In this document: positions 55,617 through 64,000 of the stretch, one piece after another
How the letters are laid out: the number at the start of each line of letters is the position of its first letter
Numbering within the stretch: position 1 is the first letter of the stretch
Source: Catalinimonas alkaloidigena
GTDB taxonomy: Bacteria > Bacteroidota > Bacteroidia > Cytophagales > Flexibacteraceae
NCBI RefSeq assembly: GCF_900100765.1
Contig: NZ_FNFO01000002.1
Location: 1 to 64,000, forward strand
Length of the DNA stretch: 64,000 nucleotides
Reading direction: 5' to 3'
The notes under the pieces: model-generated
The model's input: only the letters and a program-made list of their open reading frames with translations
Databases searched by the model: none
What the model was told of the DNA's origin: nothing
Translations under genes and position numbers: made by a program

Positions 55617-56990
55617 TTAATGGGCCAGGCCGTAGAGCAGCAGGTAGACCAGCGCCCCGGCCGTGTAGCCTGCCAGGGCCAGTAAACTGATTTTCCGGAG
55701 GTACCACATAAAGTCGATCTTTTCCATGCCCATCACCGCAACGCCGGCCGCCGAACCGATGATCAGCACCGAACCGCCCGTTCCGGCGCAGTAGGCGATG
55801 AATTCCCACAATTTTGAATCCGGAGGAAAGGCCGCCATGTCGTACATCCCCATCGTAGCGGCGACCAGCGGAACGTTGTCGATTACGGCCGAAGCCAACC
55901 CGATGGCGTAGACGATGAGGTCCAGATTGCCGATGGTGTTGGCCATGTACGCGGAAAGTTGGGTAAGCATACCCGCCGTTTGCAGGGCCGCAATGGCGAC
56001 CAGAATGCCGAGAAAGAACAACACGGACGGCACGTCGATTTTAGAAAGGGCATGGACGGCCGTGTACGGGTGGCGTTCTTCTTCGTCTTTGTCTTTGTTG
56101 ATGATTTCCGACACAACCCACACCACGCCTAGTCCCAGCATCATGCCCGTCCAGGGGGGGAGGTGCGTCACGGTTTTGAAGATCGGGACGAAGATCAGGG
56201 CGCTCACGCCGGTGATGAGCATCGCCAGGCTGCCGGTGGGCGTTTCTGATGTGGCGCGCTCGGTATCTTCCAGGCTGCTGTTCCGAAACTGAAACGAAAG
56301 CATCAGCAGCGGCACCAGCAGACACACCACGCTGGGAATAAAGACGCCTTTGATGATGTTCAGCGTGGTGATTTGGCCGCCGATCCAGAGCATGGTGGTC
56401 GTTACGTCACCAATGGGCGACCAGGCCCCTCCGGCGTTGGCCGCGATGATGATCAGCCCTGCGAAGATCATCCGCTGTCGGGTGTCAGTGACCAGCCGCC
56501 GGAGCAGCGAGATCATCACGATCGAGGTGGTCAGGTTGTCGAGCAGTGCCGACATGAAAAACGTCAGGATCGACAGCAGCCAGAGCAGCGGCCGGGGCGA
56601 GTTGGTGTTGATCTTGTCGGTGATAAACCGGAAGCCTTCGTGCGCGTCGATCAGTTCGACGATGGTCATGGCCCCGATCAGAAAGAAAAGAATCTCGGCG
56701 ATTTCGCCCAGGTGCTCGCGTAGCGAAAACCCAATGTAAGAGACGTAAGTGTGGTGGGCGTCAAGTTCTTCCTGCACAGCCTCGGCGGTTTCGGTCGATT
56801 CGAGGTGCTCCGTGTATTCTTGGTAGGTCTCTTGTTCCTGCACGGCAGGCGTAGGAGGGGCCAGGGCCAGTACCGTCCAGCAAAGGATGCCCGTCAGCAG
56901 CGCCGAGGCCGTTTTGTTCAGGTTGATGGTGTGTTCGAAGGCAATAGCCGCATAGCCGATCACAAAAATGGCAATCAGAAGTAGGTACAT
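55617..56990 (-). CDS. nhaD: Na+/H+ antiporter NhaD
   Basis: 457 residues with about 11-12 transmembrane helices. NhaD features are ILFFLIGAMTIVELIDAHEGF, SALLDNLTTSIVMISLLRRL, AANAGGAWSPIGDVTTTMLW and SAVIDNVPLVAATMGMY (the paired DN motifs). An acidic loop (residues about 45-80, QEQETYQEYTEHLESTETAE) precedes the third helix. NhaD exchanges sodium and protons at alkaline pH. The neighbours are a thioesterase gene upstream and a PhyH gene downstream, both on the minus strand but without a clear operon link. Confidence 0.92.
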   Translation of the reverse strand: MYLLLIAIFVIGYAAIAFEHTINLNKTASALLTGILCWTVLALAPPTPAVQEQETYQEYTEHLESTETAEAVQEELDAHHTYVSYIGFSLREHLGEIAEILFFLIGAMTIVELIDAHEGFRFITDKINTNSPRPLLWLLSILTFFMSALLDNLTTSIVMISLLRRLVTDTRQRMIFAGLIIIAANAGGAWSPIGDVTTTMLWIGGQITTLNIIKGVFIPSVVCLLVPLLMLSFQFRNSSLEDTERATSETPTGSLAMLITGVSALIFVPIFKTVTHLPPWTGMMLGLGVVWVVSEIINKDKDEEERHPYTAVHALSKIDVPSVLFFLGILVAIAALQTAGMLTQLSAYMANTIGNLDLIVYAIGLASAVIDNVPLVAATMGMYDMAAFPPDSKLWEFIAYCAGTGGSVLIIGSAAGVAVMGMEKIDFMWYLRKISLLALAGYTAGALVYLLLYGLAH

Positions 56991-57104
56991 AAAAGTCGAG
57001 ATAACGGGAGCTAGTTACGACTTTCTTTGACCCTTGAAAATAGGCGGAACCAAGATTTTTTTGGGGGCGGTAAAATGCAAAACTGGCGCCGGTTTTCAGG
57101 GTAC

Positions 57105-57527
57105 TTACGCCTCGTGTTCGGGTGGCGTCAACCCCTCGAAAGGCGCCCGCAATGCAGCGTCGACGCGACGGGGACGCCCGGTTTTCAGGTGAAGTGGGCA
57201 CCAGAGGCTGCGGGCTTGCACCAGCAGCGTTTGGTCTGCCAGCCGCCAGATTTCCACAAAACGTTCGTAGGTAGTGGCGGTGGCCTCGCCGACCCAGGTA
57301 CGGGCCTCCAATTGTTCGCCTAAAAAGGCGGGCCGTCGGTAATCAATCTCGTGTCGCAATACTACCCAGGCCACCGTGCGTTGCAATTCGGCCGGGGCGG
57401 CGGCTTGCCAGTGAGCTGTGGCCGTTTCCTGCACCCAGCGGACGTAGACCACATTGTTGACGTGGTGCATCGCATCGATGTCGTTCGGTTGAACCAGAAT
57501 GGGATGTGTGTAGCGGAGAAGGGGCAT
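57105..57527 (-). CDS. Acyl-CoA thioesterase, 4HBT hot-dog fold
   Basis: 140 residues. VQPNDIDAMHHVNNVVYVRWVQ is the conserved 4-hydroxybenzoyl-CoA thioesterase segment with the nucleophile Asp in DIDAMHHVNN (quoted residues are within this block). Function: hydrolysis of an acyl-CoA; substrate unknown. The start is 9 nt from the divergent endonuclease III gene's first in-frame ATG (57536). It is cytoplasmic. Confidence 0.85.
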   Translation of the reverse strand: MPLLRYTHPILVQPNDIDAMHHVNNVVYVRWVQETATAHWQAAAPAELQRTVAWVVLRHEIDYRRPAFLGEQLEARTWVGEATATTYERFVEIWRLADQTLLVQARSLWCPLHLKTGRPRRVDAALRAPFEGLTPPEHEA

Positions 57528-57595
57528 AACAAGAAATGGGAAAGATACCGCATCCGGCTCACATCTCGAAAGGCCGCCCCGCCGTAAGAAGAGCT

Positions 57596-58303
57596 ATGAT
57601 CAAGGCACCCATCCCTTTGCTGGAAGACGTCCTGACCGTGCACGAGCGTTTGTGTGCGGCATATGGCGCTCCGTTTCCTTACTTCAGCACCAAAGATCCG
57701 CTGAGCGAACTGATCAGCGCGTTGTTGTCGCACCGCACCAAAAACCGCGAGTCGGGGCGGGCTTACAAGCAGTTGCGCGAACGGTTCCCCGACTGGCGAC
57801 AGGTGCGCGATGCGCCCGTGGCGGAGGTAGAAGAAGCCATTGCGCCCTGTACGTGGCCTGAACAGAAAGCGCCCCGCATCCAGGCGGTGTTGCGTGAAGT
57901 AGGCGAACGCACCGGAGATACGTACGACCTGGAGTTTCTGAAAGAGATGGCGGTGCCGGAAGCGCGAGCGTGGCTGGAAAGCCTGTCGGGCGTGGGGCCG
58001 AAGACCAGTGCCGCGACGCTGTTGTTCAGCCGTCTGCGCATTCCTGCCTTGCCTGTCGATAGCCACCACCACCGGGTGGCGCAGCGGCTGGGTTGGATTC
58101 CGGCCAAGATGGGCCCCGGCCCGGCGCATGCGGTGCTGTCAGCCCTTTTGCCAGCCGATTGGGATGCCCAAACGGTATACGATCACCACGAAGCCCTGAT
58201 GTACCACGGTCAGCGCTGTTGCTATTTCTACCAGCCCGATTGTGCGCGGTGTCCGGTATTGGCACAGTGTCCGTTCGGAAAAAATCGACTGCGCGCTGAA
58301 TAA
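57596..58303 (+). CDS. Endonuclease III-family DNA glycosylase
   Basis: 235 residues from the ATG at 57596; an earlier in-frame ATG (57536) is not favoured. The helix-hairpin-helix is LSGVGPKTSAATLLF with the catalytic Lys in GPKT, and the catalytic Asp is in VDSHHHRVAQRL. The 4Fe-4S cluster is C-x6-C-x2-C-x5-C (CYFYQPDCARCPVLAQC). It excises damaged pyrimidines. The extra C-terminal segment is short. Starts near the divergent thioesterase gene. Confidence 0.92.
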   Translation: MIKAPIPLLEDVLTVHERLCAAYGAPFPYFSTKDPLSELISALLSHRTKNRESGRAYKQLRERFPDWRQVRDAPVAEVEEAIAPCTWPEQKAPRIQAVLREVGERTGDTYDLEFLKEMAVPEARAWLESLSGVGPKTSAATLLFSRLRIPALPVDSHHHRVAQRLGWIPAKMGPGPAHAVLSALLPADWDAQTVYDHHEALMYHGQRCCYFYQPDCARCPVLAQCPFGKNRLRAE

Positions 58304-58352
58304 GATCGACAGAGAGTTCGGGTTTTTACAAAAAAGTAGGAGTCCGGAAGGT

Positions 58353-58409
58353 TACTTTTGGATGTATAGAACGCCAGTCGAGAATTGTGGAGTGCAGGCA
58401 CTATTTTTG
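58353..58409 (+). promoter_or_regulatory. Two candidate -7 elements before the OstA-like gene
   Basis: TACTTTTG (58353-58360) and TATTTTTG (58402-58409) both match TAnnTTTG exactly. Neither has a TTG 19-20 nt upstream, so only the -7 half is supported. The second lies 15 nt before the favoured GTG start at 58424. Confidence 0.35.
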
Positions 58410-58423
58410 CTAAAAATCGGAGC

Positions 58424-60070
58424 GTGAGAAATACAATTCTGTTAGGGCTGGTTTTTATGCTGATCACGGTCTGGGTTAAGGCGCAGTCGCCCGTGAAGAC
58501 GGACACCGCTGTAGCCAAACCGACCGCGAAAGGCGAGCTGATCGAAATTATCAATGCCGACGAAGCACAGGGGGGCATGATCGAACGCAACGGCCAGGAA
58601 TTGCAATACATGCGTCTGAAAGGGAATGTCCGTTTCCGGCACGACAAGGCCGTGATGTCGTGCGACTCGGCCTATCGGTTTGTGAAGACCAACACCATCG
58701 AAGCGTTCGGACATGTGCGCATCAAACAAGGCGATTCGCTGACTTTAGCGGGCGATAGCCTCCTGTACGACGGCAATACCCGACTGGCGCGCATGCGAGG
58801 CGAGCGGGTTGTGCTGCGCGACGACCAGATGACCCTGACCACGCAGCACTTGGATTTCGACCGGGAAAACCGGCTGGCCTACTACTTTGGTGGTGGCACC
58901 ATCGTCGACGACGAAAACAGGCTTACCAGCAAGCAGGGGTACTACCATACCGACACCGAGTACATGCGGTTTAAGGACAGCGTCACCTTGCGGGGCATCG
59001 ATCCGCCGTACCAATTGGAATCCGACACGCTCGAATACAGCCGGGTCGGAAAAATCGCTCACTTCCGGGCCCCGACCAAAATTATTTCGGAAGGGCGTGT
59101 GCTGACCGCCCAGGAGGGTGATTATAATACTGTGAGCCGTCAGTCAGATTTCCGGGGCGGGGCGCAAGTCGAAACGGACGAGTATGTATTGCGCGGTGAT
59201 ACGCTGGTGTACGACGAACTGACCAAAGTAGGGCGGGCGCGACGCAACGTTTCGATCACCGCGAAAAAAGATAGTTTGATTATTGAAGGCGACCGCGGTT
59301 ACCACGACGGGAATCGCGGGTATTCACGAGTAATCGGGCGGGCACTGATGAAGAACGCAGTCGAAGGCGATACGCTTTTTATCGCGGCCGACACCATGAT
59401 CTCCCTGCGTCCTCCTAAAAAACCGGAAATCCGCAAGCTCCTGGCTTACCCGAATATCCGGATCTACCGGTCGGATCTGCAAGGCATTTGTGATTCCCTG
59501 GTGTACGACCTGGCCGACTCGCTGTTGTATTTCTACGACGATCCTGTGCTGTGGAGTGGCGAAAGTCAGCTCACGGCCGATTCCGTACAGGTGCAAATGG
59601 CTAACAACCGCATCGACCGCTTGTACATGCGAACCAATGCGTTCATCATTTCTACCGACAGTCTGCACAATTTCAATCAGATAAAAGGTCGGAATATGAC
59701 AGCTTTGTTCCAGGAAGGTGACATGCGCCGGGTCGATGTGGATGGCAACGGCGAAAGCATCTATTTCGCGCTGGAAGGCGATTCGTTGATGATTGGCATG
59801 AATAAAGTGATTTGCAGCAACATGCAAATCCGGATGGCTGAAAAAAAAGTGCACGAAATTGTGTTTATTCAGCAACCCGATGCGGTCTTTATACCGCCGC
59901 ACGAGCTTTCTGAGCCCGATCGCCGTCTAAAAAGTTTTGCCTGGCGCGTTTCAGAGCGCCCGGCTAAAAACAACGTGGTCAGAACTTCCGTACAGAAACC
60001 CAGGAAGCCTGCTTCCGCACCAAAAGTGGAAGACACGATGACTTCAGAGGTAATAAAAAAGGAAAAATAA
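58424..60070 (+). CDS. OstA/LptA-like periplasmic protein
   Basis: 548 residues from GTG 58424 (MRNTILLGLVFMLITVWVKAQ), an N-terminal signal peptide; an upstream in-frame ATG at 58385 is less likely. The OstA/LptA beta-jellyroll repeats are visible as alternating strands from about residue 40 to 440, with the typical pattern YMRLKGNVRFRHDKAVMSCD and TIEAFGHVRIKQGDSLTLAG. These proteins bind LPS for transport to the outer membrane or occur as LptD-like N-domains. The C-terminus is basic and low-complexity (KPRKPASAPK). Function by family only. Confidence 0.82.
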   Translation: MRNTILLGLVFMLITVWVKAQSPVKTDTAVAKPTAKGELIEIINADEAQGGMIERNGQELQYMRLKGNVRFRHDKAVMSCDSAYRFVKTNTIEAFGHVRIKQGDSLTLAGDSLLYDGNTRLARMRGERVVLRDDQMTLTTQHLDFDRENRLAYYFGGGTIVDDENRLTSKQGYYHTDTEYMRFKDSVTLRGIDPPYQLESDTLEYSRVGKIAHFRAPTKIISEGRVLTAQEGDYNTVSRQSDFRGGAQVETDEYVLRGDTLVYDELTKVGRARRNVSITAKKDSLIIEGDRGYHDGNRGYSRVIGRALMKNAVEGDTLFIAADTMISLRPPKKPEIRKLLAYPNIRIYRSDLQGICDSLVYDLADSLLYFYDDPVLWSGESQLTADSVQVQMANNRIDRLYMRTNAFIISTDSLHNFNQIKGRNMTALFQEGDMRRVDVDGNGESIYFALEGDSLMIGMNKVICSNMQIRMAEKKVHEIVFIQQPDAVFIPPHELSEPDRRLKSFAWRVSERPAKNNVVRTSVQKPRKPASAPKVEDTMTSEVIKKEK

Positions 60071-60145
60071 AAAACGTGGTGTCGGTATATTGATTAATTT
60101 TAGATGAGCAACCACTGACGACCTCTTTTAATGATTATGCAGCTT

Positions 60146-60529
60146 ATGAAAAAAATTATACATATCTTCATTGTGTCACTTTTCGCGTTCGGCATGTGGG
60201 GAGAAGCCGCGGCCGTTCGAGCACAGGATCGGGGGGAAGTGTCGTTGCGTCGTGACGAGCGCAGTGTTAGCAGCGTACAGTCCGGTGTGCACATTTATCC
60301 GAACCCCATCGTCGGAAAAGCGGTGATCGAATACACCCTGGCTCCGGAAGTGCGGGAAGCGAAAGTGATGATCTTTAACATTCTGGGAAATCTGACGAAA
60401 GAGATCGCTCTTTCTCAATACGATACAAAAGTAGACCTGCCTGCCAACGAACTGAGCGCAGGGGTCTATTTCTACTCACTTTACCTCGACGGCGTGCGGC
60501 AGGATACCAAGCGTTTGGTGGTAAAATAG
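60146..60529 (+). CDS. T9SS type A sorting domain protein with no cargo domain
   Basis: 127 residues from the ATG at 60146 (an ATG at 60131 is in frame). Signal peptide (residues 1-27, ending AAAVRAQ) and then only a short linker to VHIYPNPIVGKAVIEYTL, the conserved type A C-terminal sorting domain (YPNP; LSAGVYFYSLYLDG; TKRLVVK). The C-terminus is the normal T9SS end. The gene is thus almost entirely a bare sorting domain, with no catalytic domain between signal and sorting domain. It implies a functional Type IX secretion system elsewhere. Confidence 0.85.
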   Translation: MKKIIHIFIVSLFAFGMWGEAAAVRAQDRGEVSLRRDERSVSSVQSGVHIYPNPIVGKAVIEYTLAPEVREAKVMIFNILGNLTKEIALSQYDTKVDLPANELSAGVYFYSLYLDGVRQDTKRLVVK

Positions 60530-60544
60530 ACTTTCAGAGACCTT

Positions 60545-60583
60545 AAAAAGCCTCGGAATGTAAGGTTCCGAGGCTTTTTTTAT
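60545..60583 (+). terminator. Intrinsic terminator after the T9SS gene
   Basis: AAAAAGCCTCGGAA pairs with TTCCGAGGCTTTTT around TGTAAGG, with a T-rich tail. It overlaps the convergent phzF stop at 60580, so the hairpin probably serves both directions. Confidence 0.8.
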
Positions 60584-61368
60584 GTCCATTGCAATTCGCC
60601 GTTCATCACGGTGAAAGCCTTTCCTTTCAGCAAAACGCGATCGCCTTGCAGCGTTACCTCCAACGCCCCACCCCGCATCGACGCCTGATACGCCTGAAAA
60701 ACAGCTTTTCCCAGCTTGGGCTGCCAATAGGCGGCCAGGGCGCAGTGTGCCGATCCTGTCACCGGATCTTCCGGAATGCCGACGGCTGGCCCGAACATGC
60801 GCGAGACGAAGTCGTACGAGTCGCTGCGCGCCGTAACAATCACACCCCGCGGGTAATGCTTCAGGCGGTTCATGTCCGGTTGTAAAGATCGAACGGCCGC
60901 TTCGCTCTCTAACTCCACCAGATAATCAAAAGGGCTACGGTAGGTGGTGGCTATGCGGAGACCGAGCGCTTCTTCCAACCCTTGCGGCGTTTCGACGGGA
61001 TGGACCGGACTCACCGGAAAGTTCAGTGTGACCTCACCGGCGCTTCCGTGGGCATACAGCGTACCACTGTGGGTGTAGAACGTAATCTTTTGGTTTTCAG
61101 ACACTACCCCTTTTTCATAAAGCCAGTGTGCACTGGCCAGCGTGGCGTGTCCGCACAGCTCTACTTCCACGGCCGGTGTAAACCAGCGCAGCCGGAATCC
61201 CTCCGACTCTGGTTGGAGAAATGCCGTTTCGGCCAAGTTCATCTCGGCAGCAATCAACTGCATGCGCTCGTCCGAAAGCGGAGTAGCGAGTAAACAGACC
61301 GCGGCCGGATTACCGGAAAACGGTCGTAGTGCAAACGCATCGACAACAGAAACGGGTTGCGTGGGCAT
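60580..61368 (-). CDS. PhzF family isomerase
   Basis: 262 residues. The N-terminus VVDAFALRPFSGNPAAVCLL and the catalytic Glu47 in NLAETAF are the PhzF signature; FTPAVEVELCGHATLASAHW and EDPVTGSAHCALAAYW give the second half of the duplicated fold. PhzF enzymes isomerise dihydroanthranilate-type compounds in phenazine synthesis, but many paralogs have unknown roles. No phenazine genes are nearby, so this is probably one of the paralogs. Its start is 26 nt from the divergent oxidoreductase's first in-frame ATG. Confidence 0.87.
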   Translation of the reverse strand: MPTQPVSVVDAFALRPFSGNPAAVCLLATPLSDERMQLIAAEMNLAETAFLQPESEGFRLRWFTPAVEVELCGHATLASAHWLYEKGVVSENQKITFYTHSGTLYAHGSAGEVTLNFPVSPVHPVETPQGLEEALGLRIATTYRSPFDYLVELESEAAVRSLQPDMNRLKHYPRGVIVTARSDSYDFVSRMFGPAVGIPEDPVTGSAHCALAAYWQPKLGKAVFQAYQASMRGGALEVTLQGDRVLLKGKAFTVMNGELQWT

Positions 61369-61472
61369 AATAAACAGAGGAAAAGAGTAGTAAAATGACG
61401 GTGGGTAGTGCGGCTAAAAGTGCAGAAAATTGGGGAAGTTGCCTCTTTATTTTACGACACAGCAGTAACGCG

Positions 61473-62606
61473 ATGTTAAGCTTTTGGGAAACCCATACCT
61501 ATCTGTCGACCGATTTTCTGATCGTAGGGGGAGGCATTTCTGGTCTTTCGACGGCCCTACGTCTGAAAGAAAGGCGGCCAAACGCACAGGTAACTGTCTT
61601 GGAACGCGGCACTTTGCCGAACGGGGCCAGCACCAAGAATGCCGGATTCGCCTGTTTCGGAAGTTTAACCGAATTGCTGGAAGACATCGACACCATTGGC
61701 CCTGCAGAAACGCTAGCGCTGGTCGAGCGTCGGTACCGGGGCCTGCAACGCCTGCGCGCGCGTGTCGGTGACGCCGCTCTCGATTACCAGGGGAACGGCG
61801 GATGGGAGCTAATCGGAGAGTGGGAAGAGGGTGCCCTGTCACGGCTGGAGGAAGTGAATGAATCACTGAGTCCCTTGTTTCAGGAGCCGGTGTTTCAGGT
61901 GAAAACCGAAGCGCGGGCACGCCTGGGTTTTGCGTCCGAAGCAGTACGTCACCTCATTTTCAACCCTTACGAGGGGCAGTTGCACCCCGGGCAAATGATG
62001 CGTGCTCTTTGGCAGCGTGCTGTGGAACAAGGTGTCACGGTGTTGCACGGGTGCGACGTCAGATCCTGGGAAGAGGCCAACGCGCAGGTGACCGTGACCG
62101 CCGCGCTGACCGGCCACCCGGAGCCGGTAAAGTTTTCGGCGGCGCAACTGGCCTTCTGTACCAATGCCTTCACCCCAGCCCTGTTGCCGGAGCTCTCCTT
62201 GCGGCCGGGACGAGGCCAGGTTCTGGTGACGGAACCGCTCGGGACGCTGCCGTTCAAGGGCGTTTTCCATTTCGACAAAGGGTATTACTACTTCCGCAAC
62301 TTCGAAGGGCGGGTGCTGTTCGGGGGTGGGCGTAATCTCGACTTCGCAGGCGAAGAAACCACCGCGTTTGAAATCAACGAGCGCATCTACGAAGACCTGC
62401 TTCACAAGCTGCGGACGGTGATTCTGCCCGGCCACCCGGTGAAGATTGCCCAACGATGGGCAGGCATTATGGCTTTTGGCGAAGACAAGCGGCCCATTGT
62501 CCGGCGGTTAGGGACTCGTACTGTGGCGGGAGTACGCCTGGGCGGCATGGGTGTAGCCATCGGCAGCCTGATTGGCGACGAACTGGCCGATCTGTTGCTG
62601 GCTTAA
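61473..62606 (+). CDS. FAD-dependent D-amino-acid-oxidase-like protein (DAO family)
   Basis: 377 residues from the ATG at 61473 (MLSFWETHTYLSTDFLIVGG). The FAD-binding motif is VGGGISGLSTALRLKERRP and the second part contains NGASTKNAGFACFGS, typical of DAO/glycine oxidase-like enzymes, and VRLGGMGVAIGSLIGDELAD. It probably oxidises an amine or amino acid; the substrate is not known. An in-frame ATG at 61395 is upstream but non-conserved. The 3' end overlaps the convergent csaA by 4 bp. Confidence 0.82.
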   Translation: MLSFWETHTYLSTDFLIVGGGISGLSTALRLKERRPNAQVTVLERGTLPNGASTKNAGFACFGSLTELLEDIDTIGPAETLALVERRYRGLQRLRARVGDAALDYQGNGGWELIGEWEEGALSRLEEVNESLSPLFQEPVFQVKTEARARLGFASEAVRHLIFNPYEGQLHPGQMMRALWQRAVEQGVTVLHGCDVRSWEEANAQVTVTAALTGHPEPVKFSAAQLAFCTNAFTPALLPELSLRPGRGQVLVTEPLGTLPFKGVFHFDKGYYYFRNFEGRVLFGGGRNLDFAGEETTAFEINERIYEDLLHKLRTVILPGHPVKIAQRWAGIMAFGEDKRPIVRRLGTRTVAGVRLGGMGVAIGSLIGDELADLLLA

Positions 62607-62935
62607 AAAAGACGCGCCCCATTTGGAACCGACTGGTCAGGCCCGATCAGGACCACAGCACCCTGCTCATCAGGAAAGCCGGTAATCAGGATTTCCGACA
62701 GAAACTTACCGATCTGCTTGGGTGGGAAGTTGGTGACACATACGACCTGCCGACCGATCAGGGTCTCGGCGGTGTAGTGCGCGGTAATTTGAGCGCTGGT
62801 TTTTTTGACGCCCAGCGGCTCGCCAAAATCTACCCAGACTTTCCAGGCGGGTTTTCGTGCCTCGGGAAAAGGTTCAACGCGTACGACAGTGCCGACGCGG
62901 AGCTCGACCTTTTCAAAATCTTCCCAACTAATCAT
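62603..62935 (-). CDS. csaA: tRNA-binding protein CsaA
   Basis: 110 residues of the OB-fold tRNA-binding domain. FEKVELRVGTVVRVEPFPEA, the core FPPKQIGKFLSEILITGF and GPDQSVPNGARLF are the family motifs. CsaA binds tRNA and may chaperone protein export. It overlaps the DUF6438 lipoprotein gene's 3' end by 8 bp, so the two may be one transcription unit. Confidence 0.93.
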   Translation of the reverse strand: MISWEDFEKVELRVGTVVRVEPFPEARKPAWKVWVDFGEPLGVKKTSAQITAHYTAETLIGRQVVCVTNFPPKQIGKFLSEILITGFPDEQGAVVLIGPDQSVPNGARLF

Positions 62936-63404
62936 GCCTTTCGGTAGCGGGTTTTCCTTCCTGTTCTTCGATGAGTTGCATCATCGATTCGTGTAGCTTC
63001 GTTTGAAACGCCCGTAGCGCGGGAGGGACATTCTCCACGGCGGTGATCTGTTTCGTTTTTCCGTCGAGGCGCACGGACGTAATCGTAGACGGCAGGTCAG
63101 TCGCTTTTGTAGGATACTCGTCTTCTAGTTGAAAATAACCCAATTGCTTCGCTTCCTGCAGCCATTGTTTTACCTGCTCGGCCGGGGCCTGAAACTCATA
63201 CGTGCCTTCTTTGGCCACGAACTGCCTGCCTTCGTAGAACACGGTGCCGTCTTCGTAAACACTGGCTTTGTACGTGGGGCAGCGCCCGAAACAGGGCGTT
63301 TTTTCGATGGTGAGTACCGGAAGCCGAGCTTCGGTGTCTTTCTGGGAACGGCAGGCACCAGCGGCAAACACCAGCGCCAGCATCAACATGTATATTCTGG
63401 ACAT
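62928..63404 (-). CDS. DUF6438-like lipoprotein
   Basis: 158 residues with a lipobox (FAAGACRS). The mature part carries TPCFGRCPTYKASVYEDG, the signature of DUF6438-like proteins, followed by VFYEGRQFVAKEGTYEF and a helical C-terminus. The two Cys are close (PCFGRC) and may form a disulfide. Role unknown. Its 3' end overlaps csaA by 8 bp. Confidence 0.75.
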   Translation of the reverse strand: MSRIYMLMLALVFAAGACRSQKDTEARLPVLTIEKTPCFGRCPTYKASVYEDGTVFYEGRQFVAKEGTYEFQAPAEQVKQWLQEAKQLGYFQLEDEYPTKATDLPSTITSVRLDGKTKQITAVENVPPALRAFQTKLHESMMQLIEEQEGKPATERHD

Positions 63405-63531
63405 AGGATCAATAACGAGGTTGGAGCGTCAGCGCAAATATCGCTCCGCACTTCCGAAATGCAACCCGATGAAAAAACTTGCCTCTACAACGTCGTGGAA
63501 GCCAACAGTGGTATGGAGAACCGACGGAAAA

Positions 63532-64000
63532 TTAGTGCGGTGAAGGTGTAAAATCGGAAGCATGCAGCGTGGCGTTCGGCGAAGTGGGCAACGCGGCTTC
63601 TGCAAAACGTGCCAGGAGTTCAGCCGCAGAAGTCGGCAGCGGGACGCTGTAACCGAGCGATTTAGCGATGACTTGGTAGAATGATGCAGCCGACGGCCGG
63701 GCCTCGCGTACCGATTGCGCCCCCGCCGATTTGGAAAGCTTTTCACCAGAAGCGAGTTGCACCAGCGGATGATGATAGAACAGCACGTCTCCGAAGGCGG
63801 CGTAAGTGGGCGTGACCTGCGCTAGTTGCTGTGCCAGGTAAACTTGCGCTGCGGTCGAAGGCAACAAATCCAGCCCTCTGACAATCAGGGTGGTGCCGTA
63901 ATGAAGATCATCCACGACGGACGAAAGCTGATAGGCGGGACTGCCATCTTTCTTACGAACGACAAAATCGCCCATTGCCTGACTGAGATCAACCGTGGAG
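63532..64000 (-). CDS. gluQRS: Glutamyl-Q tRNA(Asp) synthetase, 3' part
   Basis: The gene enters from the right edge without its start. The visible 155 residues include FVVRKKDGSPAYQLSSVVDD, VRGLDLLPSTAAQVYLAQQL and the class I signature GEKLSKSAGA, which is the KMSKS-like loop. GluQRS attaches glutamate to queuosine at position 34 of tRNA(Asp). The HIGH motif would be outside the window. There is no anticodon-binding domain, as expected for GluQRS rather than GltX. Confidence 0.85.
   Translation of the reverse strand, partial: STVDLSQAMGDFVVRKKDGSPAYQLSSVVDDLHYGTTLIVRGLDLLPSTAAQVYLAQQLAQVTPTYAAFGDVLFYHHPLVQLASGEKLSKSAGAQSVREARPSAASFYQVIAKSLGYSVPLPTSAAELLARFAEAALPTSPNATLHASDFTPSPH

Overview
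The window is a gene-dense, GC-moderate stretch of a bacterial chromosome that looks like Bacteroidota, most likely Cytophagales. Markers are a stand-alone T9SS sorting domain, a TonB-dependent receptor of the carboxypeptidase-regulatory type, a YfhO-family protein, DUF3108, DUF6048- and DUF6438-like proteins, a GH144 beta-1,2-glucanase, NhaD, the rplM-rpsI-rpsB/tsf block with a GTG-started rplM, and promoter-like TTG-N18-20-TAnnTTTG sequences. The order is inferred, not proven.

Region by region. 1-876 (minus): the start of a TrxB2-like flavin NAD(P)H oxidoreductase preceded by a 35-codon leader ORF with five consecutive Cys codons and a terminator hairpin; upstream is an OsmC-family gene. 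The leader, a competing complementary segment and the hairpin look like a ribosome-mediated cysteine attenuator, and this is the most interesting signal in the window. 1002-18012: a surface-glycan island. It holds a WbpE/WbpB-like pair, YfhO, a long minus-strand operon (legB-legC-neuB-neuC-neuD/legH-legX/ptmE-legF-fkbM-GT4-GT2) that encodes a full route to CMP-legionaminic acid or a close nonulosonate, and a divergent flippase followed by an unassigned protein with a sialyltransferase/DUF115-like NGPSL motif. 18020-36595: mixed housekeeping genes: guanine deaminase, LolD, SucC, PriA, a subtilase, aminopeptidase P, RidA, a zincin, DUF3108, a TlpA-like thioredoxin and several unknown membrane or kinase-like proteins.

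36625-42156: a PhoB/PhoR-like two-component pair, an RluA pseudouridine synthase, then rplM-rpsI-rpsB and tsf with clear promoter and terminators. 42192-48784: two unknown inner-membrane proteins, a bestrophin, a TonB-dependent receptor and a GH144 lipoprotein. 48999-55568: two frameshifted genes (SMI1/KNR4 and a degenerate GT51 transglycosylase), prolyl oligopeptidase, a cyclophilin lipoprotein, a palindromic intergenic repeat, Ogt, two small lipoproteins and a PhyH dioxygenase. 55617-64000: NhaD, a thioesterase, an endonuclease III relative, an OstA/LptA-like protein, the bare T9SS domain, PhzF, a DAO oxidase, CsaA, a DUF6438 lipoprotein and the 3' part of gluQRS.

No CRISPR array, IS element, rRNA or tRNA was recognised.
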